Positions 1 through 8,086 of a DNA stretch of 27,496 bases are shown here, in pieces. The notes under the pieces were generated by a model. The model saw only the letters and a list, made by a program, of their open reading frames with translations. It was not told where the DNA came from and made no database searches. The translations under genes and the position numbers were made by a program. The stretch covers positions 18,962-46,457 of the forward strand of contig DIEM01000021.1 of assembly GCA_002418625.1 (NCBI GenBank). Direction: 5' to 3'. Positions within the stretch are counted from its first letter, which is position 1. Each line of letters opens with the position of its first letter. Source of the DNA: Firmicutes bacterium UBA5774 (GTDB lineage: Bacteria; Bacillota; Clostridia; Peptostreptococcales; Anaerovoracaceae).

Positions 1-1
1 G

Positions 2-1165
2 CATAAAGGTAAACGGATCTTCCTCGAACGGATCAGTTTTTTTTGGAAGCATTCCTCTTTCAGCTGGAAAATGGTGTATAGAAATATATTCAGAAACAAG
101 CGGCGCACAGCGTTCGTCATATCAGGCGTAGTCGTAACATATGGCATGATGCTGTTCACCTTCACGATGCCTGACGTCGTCGAACAGTTCACGACAAAAT
201 ACTATAAGGAATTCCAGAAGATGGATTACAATATTTCATTCATCAGGCCTATGAACAAGGATGCTGTCGGCGACCTCTTCGGAAGTGTCGAAGTCGACTA
301 TGCCGAAGGTCGCATTGAATATCCTTTTGAGATCCATCATGGTTCAAAAAGCAAGGCGGTGCCGGTCATCGGACTCCCGAGGGATACGATTTTTTACGAT
401 TTCAAGGATACCAAAGGCCGCGGCGTTCAGATCCCTGAAGAGGGAATGCTGGTCACAGAAAATCTCGCAGGGATCCTTGATGTGGAAGTCGGCGATACGG
501 TCAGGGTCGAAACATTTATTCCGAACAAAGAGGATACCTATATCTGCGTTAGTGGTATAATTAAGCAGACTCTCGGAATGAACGCCTATATGGATCTCGA
601 ATACATGGACGGGCTGCTACTGGAAGAAAATGCCATCAATGGCGTCTACCTGGACTCTGAAGATCCGGAAATCATCAGGAAGCTTCTAACAGCGTCCAAT
701 ATCAGCTCAGTCATGTCTCCCAAAGATGTGGAGGCTTCGTTCAACGAATACATGGATATGACTAATTACTCGATACTTGTAATGCTTATATTTTCAGGCA
801 TTCTGGGCGCGGCTGTCGTATATAACTCCACCATCATCAGCCTGGGAGAAAGAGAGATGGAATTTTCCTCGCTGCGCATCATGGGCTTCAGCAAAGTGGA
901 GATATTCATGATATTATTGAAAGAAAACAATATACTCACTTTGCTCGGCATATTGCTTGGGATACCATTGGGCACGGCGCTGACGCTGTACAGCTCTACA
1001 ATATACAGCACGGAAATGTACACGTTCTATATGACCCCCACACTGAACGCAGGCATCAACGCGGCATTGGCAACGCTGTTTTTCGTTGTGCTGGCTCAAC
1101 TGGCAACGTACAAAAAGATCAGAGGCCTGGATTTCATTCAAGCCCTTAAAAACAGAGTCTCTTGA
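2..1165 (+). CDS. ABC transporter permease, FtsX/MacB type (C-terminal part, cut by window edge)
   Basis: The reading frame is open from base 2, so this is the 3' part of a longer gene; the ATG at 71 is an internal methionine. The visible 387 residues read through a typical linker (ERISFFWKHSSFSWKMVYRN), a transmembrane segment (about 36-55), a large extracytoplasmic domain, and three more membrane segments near the end. This is the second FtsX-like half of a two-half permease. Family knowledge: such proteins work with a cytoplasmic ATPase and often a membrane-fusion adaptor to move lipids, peptides or drugs, or to couple ATP use to mechanical work. The adaptor gene follows after 12 bases, supporting a MacAB-like complex. 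The ATPase gene is probably upstream, outside the window. The substrate cannot be told from sequence. Confidence 0.88.
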   Translation, partial: HKGKRIFLERISFFWKHSSFSWKMVYRNIFRNKRRTAFVISGVVVTYGMMLFTFTMPDVVEQFTTKYYKEFQKMDYNISFIRPMNKDAVGDLFGSVEVDYAEGRIEYPFEIHHGSKSKAVPVIGLPRDTIFYDFKDTKGRGVQIPEEGMLVTENLAGILDVEVGDTVRVETFIPNKEDTYICVSGIIKQTLGMNAYMDLEYMDGLLLEENAINGVYLDSEDPEIIRKLLTASNISSVMSPKDVEASFNEYMDMTNYSILVMLIFSGILGAAVVYNSTIISLGEREMEFSSLRIMGFSKVEIFMILLKENNILTLLGILLGIPLGTALTLYSSTIYSTEMYTFYMTPTLNAGINAALATLFFVVLAQLATYKKIRGLDFIQALKNRVS

Positions 1166-1177
1166 GGAGGTGGAACA

Positions 1178-2290
1178 ATGGATAGGAAAAAGAAGACTAA
1201 AAAATGGAGAATTTTAGCAGCAGCAGCCGCAGTGATCCTTGTCGCCGCGATGGTGATCCCCCAGCTTATGAAGCTTCCGGAGGTCGAGACTGCGACGGTG
1301 GAAAAGAAGGATATTGTTCGCCTGGTCAAAGAGACCGGATCGGTCGAGGCGGCGCAGACTATTGTCATTACAGCGAAATCAGCCATGGAAGTCAAAAAAT
1401 TCGATTTTACCGAGGGCGGTGTCGTCAAGGCCGGGGACGTCATCTTGAGGACCGATACGACGGCGGCTCAGTTGACGATCAAGAGCATGGAATATGAAGC
1501 GGCAGCGCTCAGCGTCCAGTATCAGCAGGCAAAGACTACCGCTGACCAGAATAAGACCCTGTATGAACAGGGAGTGATCAGCAAAGACGAGTACGCCCAA
1601 TCTGCGTCCGTGGCGAAGCAATTGTCCTCGCAGCTTACGGCGCTTCGTTATTCCATCGACAGTATGCGTGAGACCGTAGATGACGGAGGCGTCACATCGC
1701 CCATCAATGGAACGGTGACCGAGATTTTCGCGAAGGCTGGAGAGCAGGTCCAGCCCGGCAGTGCGATCATGGAAATTTCAGACCTAAGCAACCGGTATGT
1801 GAAGGTCAATTTGATATCTGACGACGCTGATCTCGTGAAAACCGGAAGCAAGGCAGTCGTCTACAATGAGGATTCCGGCTTCAGGAATGAGGCGGCAATC
1901 GTTCGAAAAGTCTATTTAAAAGCATTTGAACAGGTTTCGGATCTTGGGATCGCTCAAAAACGGGTAACGGTGGAAATCGATCTTGGAGACATCAATGACG
2001 TGAGGCTCGGCAGCGATGTCGACGTTGAAATTGTGGTCGACAGCAGGGAGAACGTGCTGTCGATGTCTGAAAAAGCAGCCTTTGAAATAGAACGGGGCGT
2101 TTATAATGTCTATGTGATCGAAAACGGCTCCATCGTGACCAGGACCGTTGAAATCGGATTGAAGGGCGAAGATGATTGGGAAGTCGTATCAGGGCTGGCG
2201 GAAGGCGACGTTGTCGTCCTTTCTCCGGACAACGATATTGAGGACGGCATGAAGGTTAAAGTCAAGCAGGTATCGGAAGGTGGGCAATGA
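1178..2290 (+). CDS. HlyD/MacA-type membrane-fusion (periplasmic adaptor) subunit of an ABC efflux system
   Basis: This 370-residue protein has a short basic N-terminus, one signal-anchor helix (about 11-29), a first half-lipoyl segment (about 60-92), an alpha-helical hairpin or coiled coil (about 95-165), the second half-lipoyl segment with SPINGTV at 174-180, and beta-barrel and membrane-proximal domains to the end. That order is the hallmark of MacA/HlyD/RND adaptor proteins. In a Gram-positive cell it would be membrane-anchored and face outward, stabilising the permease encoded just upstream. A strong ribosome-binding site (GAGGAGGTGG) precedes the ATG at 1178. The stop codon overlaps the radA start by four bases (ATGA), so the two are probably translationally coupled. 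The role as an adaptor is firm; the cargo is unknown. Confidence 0.93.
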   Translation: MDRKKKTKKWRILAAAAAVILVAAMVIPQLMKLPEVETATVEKKDIVRLVKETGSVEAAQTIVITAKSAMEVKKFDFTEGGVVKAGDVILRTDTTAAQLTIKSMEYEAAALSVQYQQAKTTADQNKTLYEQGVISKDEYAQSASVAKQLSSQLTALRYSIDSMRETVDDGGVTSPINGTVTEIFAKAGEQVQPGSAIMEISDLSNRYVKVNLISDDADLVKTGSKAVVYNEDSGFRNEAAIVRKVYLKAFEQVSDLGIAQKRVTVEIDLGDINDVRLGSDVDVEIVVDSRENVLSMSEKAAFEIERGVYNVYVIENGSIVTRTVEIGLKGEDDWEVVSGLAEGDVVVLSPDNDIEDGMKVKVKQVSEGGQ

Positions 2291-3669
2291 GTAAGAGAAG
2301 CCAAGTGGTGTTCGTTTGCCAGGAATGCGGTTATGAAAGCCCGAAATGGATAGGACAGTGTATCTGCGGCAAATGGAACACGATGGTAGAGGAAAAGGCG
2401 GCTTCAGGCAATTCGGACAGCAGAAGGCGCACTGGAGCAGAAACGGCGAAGGCGGTCAAAATATTGGATGTCAGGTCGGGGAACCAGGATCGTCTGGATA
2501 CGGGAATTCCGGAGTTGAATCGCGTATTGGGCGGAGGCCTCGTCAAGGGTTCCCTGACATTGATTTCCGGAGAGCCGGGCATCGGCAAATCGACGATCAT
2601 TATCCAAACGGCCGCAAAACTGGCGGAACGCTACGGAAAAGTACTATATGTGACGGGTGAAGAGTCTGAGGAACAGATAAAAATAAGGGCGGACCGGGTC
2701 TGCGTTACTCAGCCCGGAGAACTCTATCTTCTCGCGGAGACAAACATTGAAGCGATTTTTGAAGTTGAAGCGTTATTAAAGCCTTCATTTTTAGTCATCG
2801 ATTCCATTCAGACCATGTATTCCGGCGAGATCACGTCGGCACCCGGCAGTGTTTCCCAGGTCAGAGTCTGTACGAACGAGCTCATGCGGGTCGGCAAGAC
2901 GAAAGGCATACCCGTGTTTATAGTCGCCCATGTTACCAAGAGCGGCGATCTTGCCGGACCGAAAATCATCGAGCATCTGGTTGATTGCGTCTTGAATTTT
3001 ACCGGGGAGCGTGACCAGGAATTCAGGATCCTGCGTGCGTACAAGAACAGATTCGGCACAACCAGTGAGATAGGTGCTTTCGAAATGAAAGAGGAAGGGC
3101 TTGTCGGCCTTGAGAATCTTTCGGGGAATTTCCTGGAGGGCATGGACCACGAAACGGAAGGCTCCATGGCAACGGCGGTCTATGAGGGAACCAGGCCCCT
3201 GATGATGGAGGTCCAGGCTTTGACTGCGGCGACAAACATCGGCTTTGCGCGAAGGGCTGCGATCGGAGTCGATTCCGGCAGGCTCAACATGATCATCGCG
3301 GTGCTCGACAGAAAGGCCGGTGTTTCGCTGATCAATCAGGATGTCTATGTCAATATCGTCGGTGGCTTGAAGCCGGAAGGCACTTCGACGGATCTGGCGG
3401 TTGCCCTCGCGATTTATTCGGCCGGAAAAGGCGTCAGGGGAGCGGAAAAAACTCTCGCGATCGGAGAGATCGGATTGACGGGAGATCTTCGAACAATCCA
3501 GAATGCGGAACGGATCATCCGGGAGGCGGCAAGGCTCGGTTTTAAAAAAGTGATCCTGCCCGGGAAAAACGCGGACAAGATCGCCGAAGTGCCTCCCGGC
3601 ATTAAACTTGCGGGAGTCCGCAACGTCCGGGAGGCAATTACAGAGCAGTTTGGCAGGCAGGACCGCTGA
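2287..3669 (+). CDS. radA: DNA repair protein RadA (branch-migration ATPase)
   Basis: The protein has 460 residues, normal for RadA. An N-terminal zinc-finger-like segment (C11, C14, C25, C27) is followed by a RecA-like ATPase with Walker A GEPGIGKST (95-103), Walker B around LVIDS (D172) and the RadA-specific KNRFG motif (253-257). The C-terminal third is a Lon-protease-like domain (VNIVGGLKPEGTSTDLA). RadA drives branch migration of recombination intermediates with RecA. The zinc motif is slightly unusual: the second cysteine pair is CIC, whereas the RadA proteins I recall have CxxC. The start overlaps the upstream adaptor stop by four bases; no separate promoter is visible. The gene runs head-on into the phosphofructokinase gene, with four bases between the stops. 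Confidence 0.97.
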   Translation: MSKRSQVVFVCQECGYESPKWIGQCICGKWNTMVEEKAASGNSDSRRRTGAETAKAVKILDVRSGNQDRLDTGIPELNRVLGGGLVKGSLTLISGEPGIGKSTIIIQTAAKLAERYGKVLYVTGEESEEQIKIRADRVCVTQPGELYLLAETNIEAIFEVEALLKPSFLVIDSIQTMYSGEITSAPGSVSQVRVCTNELMRVGKTKGIPVFIVAHVTKSGDLAGPKIIEHLVDCVLNFTGERDQEFRILRAYKNRFGTTSEIGAFEMKEEGLVGLENLSGNFLEGMDHETEGSMATAVYEGTRPLMMEVQALTAATNIGFARRAAIGVDSGRLNMIIAVLDRKAGVSLINQDVYVNIVGGLKPEGTSTDLAVALAIYSAGKGVRGAEKTLAIGEIGLTGDLRTIQNAERIIREAARLGFKKVILPGKNADKIAEVPPGIKLAGVRNVREAITEQFGRQDR

Positions 3670-3673
3670 TGTT

Positions 3674-4927
3674 CTATCTTTCGCGGGTCATGATCTTCTT
3701 CAGGTTGGCGAATCTGGGAAGGCCGTCTTCTTTAACCAGTCCGGTCTCGCCCTGGATCAGCGGCAGAGCGTAATCGATGAACGGCTGCAGCATGCCGTTT
3801 CCGGATTCGTTGATCCATTCGCGCGGGACTTTTTTCTCGAGATTGGCGACGTCGGCAAGATCGACGAGTTTCGTCAGACATTCGTAATCTTTTCCGGGCG
3901 CTCTTTTAAAAGCGACCATTTTGTCTGTGGCGCCTTCAAGGGCAGCCAGCAGGGCGGCCTTGCCGGCCAGATAAGCTTCTTCGATATCTGTCCCGGATGC
4001 GAGGTGGGCCGCGCAGCGCTGGATCAGGCTGAATTCGATGCCCCTGACCTTCGCGTCGATTTTCGTATTGGCAAAGCCGGCAAGACTTGAGGCGAGTCCG
4101 CCCATGCGGGCATGGCCGAACGCGTCCGTCCCCTTTGAAAGGTCGTTGAAATATGCGGAAACATATGTGCCGTCCTTGTCCTTGATCCCTTCGGAAACAG
4201 CCACGAGAACATCGCCGTTCTTCTCGTAGAGCCTGGTGACATCGGCGATGAAGTCGGCAAGATCAAAAGGCAATTCGGGCAGATAGATCAGATCCGGCCC
4301 CATGCCTTTATAGGATGCAAGCGCAGAGGCGGCGGTCAGCCAGCCGGCATTCCGTCCCATGATCTCCAGGACCGTTATGGAGCCGGTGTCGTAGACCTTG
4401 GCGTCGCGATAGATCTCCATGCAGGAGGTCGCTATATATTTGGCGGCGCTGCCATAACCTGGGCAATGGTCGGTGTTGGCCAGGTCATTGTCGATGGTCT
4501 TTGGGATTCCCATGACACGGCATTCATAACCGTGCTGCAGCAGATAGGCGCTGATTTTACTGCAGGTATCCATGGAATCGTTGCCGCCGTTATAGAAAAA
4601 GTAACGGATATCGTATTTTGTGAAAATATCCAAAATGCGTTTGTAATCCGTGTCGTCCACAAGAAAATCCCTGAGCTTGTAACGGCAGGTGCCGAGAACG
4701 GATGAAGGTGTATATTTCATAAAAGCCAGCTCCGCGGGGTCCTCAAGCGTCATGTCATATATACGGTCGTTCAGCACGCCCTTGATCCCGTGGGCGGCTC
4801 CGTAGACTTTTGTAATGTGGTCGGAAGCCAGCGCAGCCTCGATACAGCCCAGGGCGCTGGCGTTGAGGACCGATGTCGGGCCGCCGGACTGGCCGATCAG
4901 GCAGGCTCCTGAAAGTTTTTCAGTCAT
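3674..4927 (-). CDS. pfp: 6-phosphofructokinase, diphosphate-dependent type
   Basis: This 417-residue phosphofructokinase phosphorylates fructose 6-phosphate to the 1,6-bisphosphate in glycolysis. The N-terminal IGQSGGPTSVLNAS phosphate-binding loop, GGNDS (114-118), PKTIDND (142-148) and MGRNAGW are clear family motifs. Two positions decide the phosphoryl donor in this family: ATP enzymes have glycine in GGDGS and in PGTIDND, while diphosphate enzymes have Asp and Lys. Here they are D117 and K143, so PPi is the likely donor and the reaction would be reversible. A sigma-A-type promoter and a ribosome-binding site (AGGAGG at 4935-4940, minus strand) precede the ATG. It is a single-gene unit convergent with radA and divergent from carD. 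Donor specificity is inferred from motifs only. Confidence 0.92.
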   Translation of the reverse strand: MTEKLSGACLIGQSGGPTSVLNASALGCIEAALASDHITKVYGAAHGIKGVLNDRIYDMTLEDPAELAFMKYTPSSVLGTCRYKLRDFLVDDTDYKRILDIFTKYDIRYFFYNGGNDSMDTCSKISAYLLQHGYECRVMGIPKTIDNDLANTDHCPGYGSAAKYIATSCMEIYRDAKVYDTGSITVLEIMGRNAGWLTAASALASYKGMGPDLIYLPELPFDLADFIADVTRLYEKNGDVLVAVSEGIKDKDGTYVSAYFNDLSKGTDAFGHARMGGLASSLAGFANTKIDAKVRGIEFSLIQRCAAHLASGTDIEEAYLAGKAALLAALEGATDKMVAFKRAPGKDYECLTKLVDLADVANLEKKVPREWINESGNGMLQPFIDYALPLIQGETGLVKEDGLPRFANLKKIMTRER

Positions 4928-5011
4928 GGTGATTCCTCCTTATTGACGATTGGCGCGGATCCCGGTTTTTCTCAGTGACCCGCAATTAATCAGAAAGATT
5001 ATCGGAAAATA

Positions 5012-5040
5012 ATTTTATCATGTATTTTCTCATTATGCAA
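5012..5040 (-). promoter_or_regulatory. Predicted sigma-A-type promoter for the phosphofructokinase gene
   Basis: Read on the minus strand, TTGCAT (5035-5040) and TAAAAT (5012-5017) are separated by 17 bases, about 85 bases upstream of the start codon. Spacing and both hexamers are close to the vegetative consensus. Confidence 0.6.
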
Positions 5041-5087
5041 TGGAGTCCGGGGGGCAGCAGCGCCTGAATTTCAGACAAATATTTTTG

Positions 5088-5116
5088 TTGACACTGTATT
5101 TTTGTTATGATAAACT
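5088..5116 (+). promoter_or_regulatory. Possible upstream promoter (P2) for carD
   Basis: A perfect TTGACA (5088-5093) is followed after 17 bases by TAAACT (5111-5116). The -10 is imperfect, so this is less certain than the promoter 43 bases downstream. Together they would form a tandem promoter. Confidence 0.35.
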
Positions 5117-5130
5117 GAACAATTGTTATC

Positions 5131-5160
5131 TTGACATATTCAAGCCTCATGCTCTATACT
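5131..5160 (+). promoter_or_regulatory. Predicted sigma-A-type promoter for carD and following genes
   Basis: TTGACA (5131-5136) and TATACT (5155-5160) are 18 bases apart and lie 23 bases before the carD start, leaving a very short leader with the ribosome-binding site GGAGGG (5171-5176). This is the clearest promoter ahead of the carD/ispDF/proS group. Confidence 0.7.
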
Positions 5161-5183
5161 AGTATTTATAGGAGGGCACTGAG

Positions 5184-5663
5184 ATGTTTACTATAGGGGA
5201 TAAAGTAGTATATCCGATGCACGGAGCCGGCATCATCGAGGGGATCGAGGAAAAGAAGATCCTTGGCGAGAGCAGGCGGTATTATATACTGAAGGTGCCG
5301 TTTGGCGATATGAAAATAATGATACCGGTCAGCAACACGGAAGATGTCGGCGTCAGGAATATCGTTTCGGAAGATGAACTCGGACCCGTGATAGAACTTC
5401 TCGGCTGTAAGGTTTCAGCCATGTCCGACAACTGGAACAAGAGGTACCGGGAAAACATGGAAAAGCTCAAGACCGGTGATATTGAAGAGGTGGCGGAGGT
5501 CGTGAGGAACCTTATGCTTACCGACAGGGAAAAGAGGCTGTCCACCGGCGAGCGCAAGATGCTTTCAAATGCAAAGCAGATACTCATCAGCGAAATGATC
5601 CTCGTTAGCAGGATCGATCAGAATGAAGCGAACAAAATCATAAATGAAGCTGTTTTTAAATAG
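5184..5663 (+). CDS. carD: CarD/CdnL-family RNA polymerase-binding transcription regulator
   Basis: The 159-residue protein starts with the Tudor-like RNA-polymerase-interacting domain (FTIGDKVVYPMHGAGIIEGIEE, then YYILKVPFGDMKIMIPV, residues about 1-65), followed by a helical C-terminal domain that in this family contacts the upstream edge of the promoter bubble. CarD proteins bind the RNA polymerase beta subunit and stabilise open complexes, notably at rRNA promoters. The length and both domains are typical. The first gene of a plus-strand group, it has its own strong promoter and ribosome-binding site. The usual Firmicute context, next to a PIN-TRAM gene and ispD, is retained. Confidence 0.95.
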   Translation: MFTIGDKVVYPMHGAGIIEGIEEKKILGESRRYYILKVPFGDMKIMIPVSNTEDVGVRNIVSEDELGPVIELLGCKVSAMSDNWNKRYRENMEKLKTGDIEEVAEVVRNLMLTDREKRLSTGERKMLSNAKQILISEMILVSRIDQNEANKIINEAVFK

Positions 5664-5669
5664 CTTTTT

Positions 5670-5675
5670 TATAAT
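5670..5675 (+). promoter_or_regulatory. Isolated TATAAT box between carD and the PIN-TRAM gene
   Basis: A perfect TATAAT follows the carD stop by six bases. No good -35 hexamer lies 16-18 bases upstream, so it may be fortuitous or a weak internal promoter. Confidence 0.2.
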
Positions 5676-5726
5676 GCTCATTACTAGAAATAAGGAAAAT
5701 CATTTATGAAGAAAGGAGGTGAAGAA

Positions 5727-6830
5727 ATGCTAAAAAAACTGTTAAGGGTCATATTGACGATTGCTGGTGCGCTTTTTGGATATGGCGTTTTTTTATTTAT
5801 CAATTTTTTGCTGGCGGGGCCGGCTTTGGGAATAAATATTGAATTGACAGGAACAGACAGGATCGCCGCGGTGATCCTTTGTTGCACTGTTTTCGGACTC
5901 ATATTTTATTTTTTGGCGCCATTTATAAGAAGGCGCGGTATGAAGGTAGCCAAGAATATCGAAGGCGATCTTCAGAAAGTGCCGTCCAATGACATGCTGA
6001 CCGGGACGTTCGGGCTGATCCTCGGCCTGGTCATCGCCTTTTTTATCAGCCAGCTATTGAATACGATCCAATTCCTTTATATAGGACCGATCCTGTCGGT
6101 GTTCACCTATATTTTCATGGGCTATCTTGGCGTTTCGCTCGGCTTGAAAAAAGGCAGCGACATATTGCCGACACTTGCCAATGCAAGGAAAATGAGCTCG
6201 GGCGGAAAGTCGAAGTCAAAGAGTCTCGACGCTACGCCCAAAATCCTTGACACCAGCGTCATCATTGACGGACGCATTGCGGACATCATGAAGACCGGAT
6301 TCATAGAGGGCAGCATCGTGATCCCGGAGTTTGTACTTGTGGAGCTTCGCCATGTGGCGGATTCCTCGGACGGGCTGAAGAGAAACCGCGGAAGGCGGGG
6401 ACTTGATGTGCTAAACAAGATACAGAAGGAATACGGTATCGAGATTTACAATACTGCCGCCGAAAAGGCGCTTGAAGAGATACCCGAAGTGGATGTCAAG
6501 CTGCTCAAGCTGGCGCAGATCATGAATGCGAAGGTTGTGACGAACGATTACAACCTGAATAAGGTTGCCGTGATAAAAGGTGTTGAAGTCCTGAATATAA
6601 ACGAGCTGGCCAATGCTCTCAAGCCGGTGGTGCTGCCGGGTGAGGACATGCAGATATTCCTGGTCAAGGAAGGCAAGGAGAATAATCAGGCCATCGCCTA
6701 TCTGGATGACGGCACGATGATCGTCGTCGAAGACGGCAAACGATTCATCGGCGACACGATCGATGTCACCGTTACGAGCGTCCTTCAGACGTCCGCGGGG
6801 CGGATGATATTTGCAAAGCCAAAAAAATAA
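5727..6830 (+). CDS. YacL-type membrane protein with PIN and TRAM domains
   Basis: The 367-residue product has four membrane helices (about 7-29, 46-66, 93-112, 118-140), then a cytoplasmic PIN nuclease-like domain beginning KILDTSVIIDGRI with acidic residues D175 and D181, and a C-terminal TRAM domain (about 305-365). It is the clostridial counterpart of Bacillus YacL, whose membrane-anchored PIN domain suggests RNA or DNA cleavage; the in vivo substrate is not settled. I place the start at 5727 because AAAGGAGGTG (5713-5722) is ideally spaced from it. An in-frame ATG at 5706 overlaps that ribosome-binding site and lacks its own. It sits between carD and ispDF, as in many Firmicutes. Confidence 0.93.
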   Translation: MLKKLLRVILTIAGALFGYGVFLFINFLLAGPALGINIELTGTDRIAAVILCCTVFGLIFYFLAPFIRRRGMKVAKNIEGDLQKVPSNDMLTGTFGLILGLVIAFFISQLLNTIQFLYIGPILSVFTYIFMGYLGVSLGLKKGSDILPTLANARKMSSGGKSKSKSLDATPKILDTSVIIDGRIADIMKTGFIEGSIVIPEFVLVELRHVADSSDGLKRNRGRRGLDVLNKIQKEYGIEIYNTAAEKALEEIPEVDVKLLKLAQIMNAKVVTNDYNLNKVAVIKGVEVLNINELANALKPVVLPGEDMQIFLVKEGKENNQAIAYLDDGTMIVVEDGKRFIGDTIDVTVTSVLQTSAGRMIFAKPKK

Positions 6831-6845
6831 ATTTTGGAGCAGGCC

Positions 6846-8036
6846 ATGTATAAAGGTCAAAGAACAGCCGCGATCATCGCGGCGGCCGGATCAGGAACCA
6901 GGATGGGCGGCGCGGTCAACAAGCAATTCATGTCGATCGGCGCCATGCCTGTATTGGCACGTGCCGTGAAAGCGTTCTGCGACAATGCTAAAATCGACGA
7001 CGTCTATATTGTGGTCCGCGCGGCTGATGCCGAATCATGCCGCAGCGAGATCGTTGAGCGCTATCGCTTCGACAAGGTCAGGAAAATATTAGCCGGTGGA
7101 GACCAGCGCCAGGATTCGGTCCATAATGCTCTCAAGGAGCTGGATCCGAATACGGCGCTGGTTTTGGTCCATGACGGGGCAAGGCCTCTTGTAAGCGGCG
7201 GGACGATCGACGATGTGGTCGCGGCGTGCAGTGAGCATGGTGCCGCGGCTGCCGGAGTGCCCGTCAAAGATACGATCAAGGTCGTATCGGGAAAATTCAT
7301 TGCGGGAACGCCGGACAGGACGTCTCTTGTGTCGATCCAGACGCCCCAGGGCTTCAGGAAGGATTTGCTGGACCGTGCGTTTCAAAAGGCGTATGAAGAT
7401 GACTTTTACGGGACGGACGAGACGGTTCTGCTTGAAAGGATCGATGAAAAAGTATATATTGTTATGGGTGAATACAGCAACATCAAAATCACGACGCCGG
7501 AAGACATCGCGATTTGCGGGGCTTTGCTCGGAATACACCCGGAAGGTGATGCTGGAGGGAAGATCATGCGTGTCGGAACGGGGTACGATGTGCACGCTTT
7601 TGCGGAGCACAGGAAACTGATTCTGGGCGGAGTGGAGATCCCGTTTGAAAAGGGCCTGTTAGGCCATTCCGACGCGGACGTGCTGCTTCACGCCATCATG
7701 GATGCGCTGCTGGGCGCCTGCGCTCTGGCGGACATCGGCAGATATTTTCCGGATACCGATGAAAACTACAGGGGGATCTCGAGTCTGGTGCTGTTGGAAA
7801 AAGTCGGAGACCTGATCGGCAGTGAGGGCTATGAGATCTGCAACATCGATGCGACCGTGATTGCGGAACGGCCGAAGATCGCCCCATACATACACCAGAT
7901 GATCAAGCATATCGCTGAGGTGCTGAAAATATCGGAAGACAAGGTCAATATCAAGGGAACGACGACGGAAGGACTTGGCTTCTGCGGCCGCGGAGAAGGG
8001 ATAGCCGCACAGGCGGTCGTGGCGGTTGAATTATAG
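6846..8036 (+). CDS. ispDF: Bifunctional IspD-IspF: MEP cytidylyltransferase / MECDP synthase
   Basis: One 396-residue frame encodes two enzymes of the methylerythritol phosphate route to isoprenoids. Residues 1-235 are IspD: the nucleotide-binding AAGSGTRMG (13-21) with K26, DGARPL, GTDETVLLE and NIKITTPED. Residues 241-396 are a complete IspF starting MRVGTGYDVHAF, with metal ligands D248, H250 and H282 (LGHSDADVLLHA) and the ending GLGFCGRGEGIAAQA. The enzymes catalyse non-consecutive steps; the intervening kinase IspE is not in the window. The ATG at 6846 is chosen because GGAG (6836-6839) is well spaced; a TTG four codons upstream overlaps it. The IspF part carries its own ribosome-binding site and ATG, listed separately. 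Confidence 0.96.
   Translation: MYKGQRTAAIIAAAGSGTRMGGAVNKQFMSIGAMPVLARAVKAFCDNAKIDDVYIVVRAADAESCRSEIVERYRFDKVRKILAGGDQRQDSVHNALKELDPNTALVLVHDGARPLVSGGTIDDVVAACSEHGAAAAGVPVKDTIKVVSGKFIAGTPDRTSLVSIQTPQGFRKDLLDRAFQKAYEDDFYGTDETVLLERIDEKVYIVMGEYSNIKITTPEDIAICGALLGIHPEGDAGGKIMRVGTGYDVHAFAEHRKLILGGVEIPFEKGLLGHSDADVLLHAIMDALLGACALADIGRYFPDTDENYRGISSLVLLEKVGDLIGSEGYEICNIDATVIAERPKIAPYIHQMIKHIAEVLKISEDKVNIKGTTTEGLGFCGRGEGIAAQAVVAVEL
7554..7568 (+). promoter_or_regulatory. Internal ribosome-binding site and ATG at the IspF domain start
   Basis: GGAGGG (7554-7559) is six bases before an in-frame ATG (7566-7568) that encodes the first residue of the IspF domain. Free-standing IspF proteins begin at this same methionine (MRVGTGYDVH). 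It could allow separate production of IspF in addition to the fusion, or be a relic of two separate genes. Confidence 0.5.
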
Positions 8037-8086
8037 GATCGGACAAACAGACACATAGATAAAAAATATACACGGAGGACAGCTCA

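Noticed and set aside
3663..3692. Hairpin over the radA and phosphofructokinase stops (GACCGC / GCGGGTC)
   Set aside because: The stem is short with a bulge, the loop is 16 bases and there is no T run, so it is not a convincing terminator.
3608..4090. Plus-strand frame spanning the radA end and the phosphofructokinase gene
   Set aside because: It is antisense to a well-supported enzyme, has no ribosome-binding site and matches no family.
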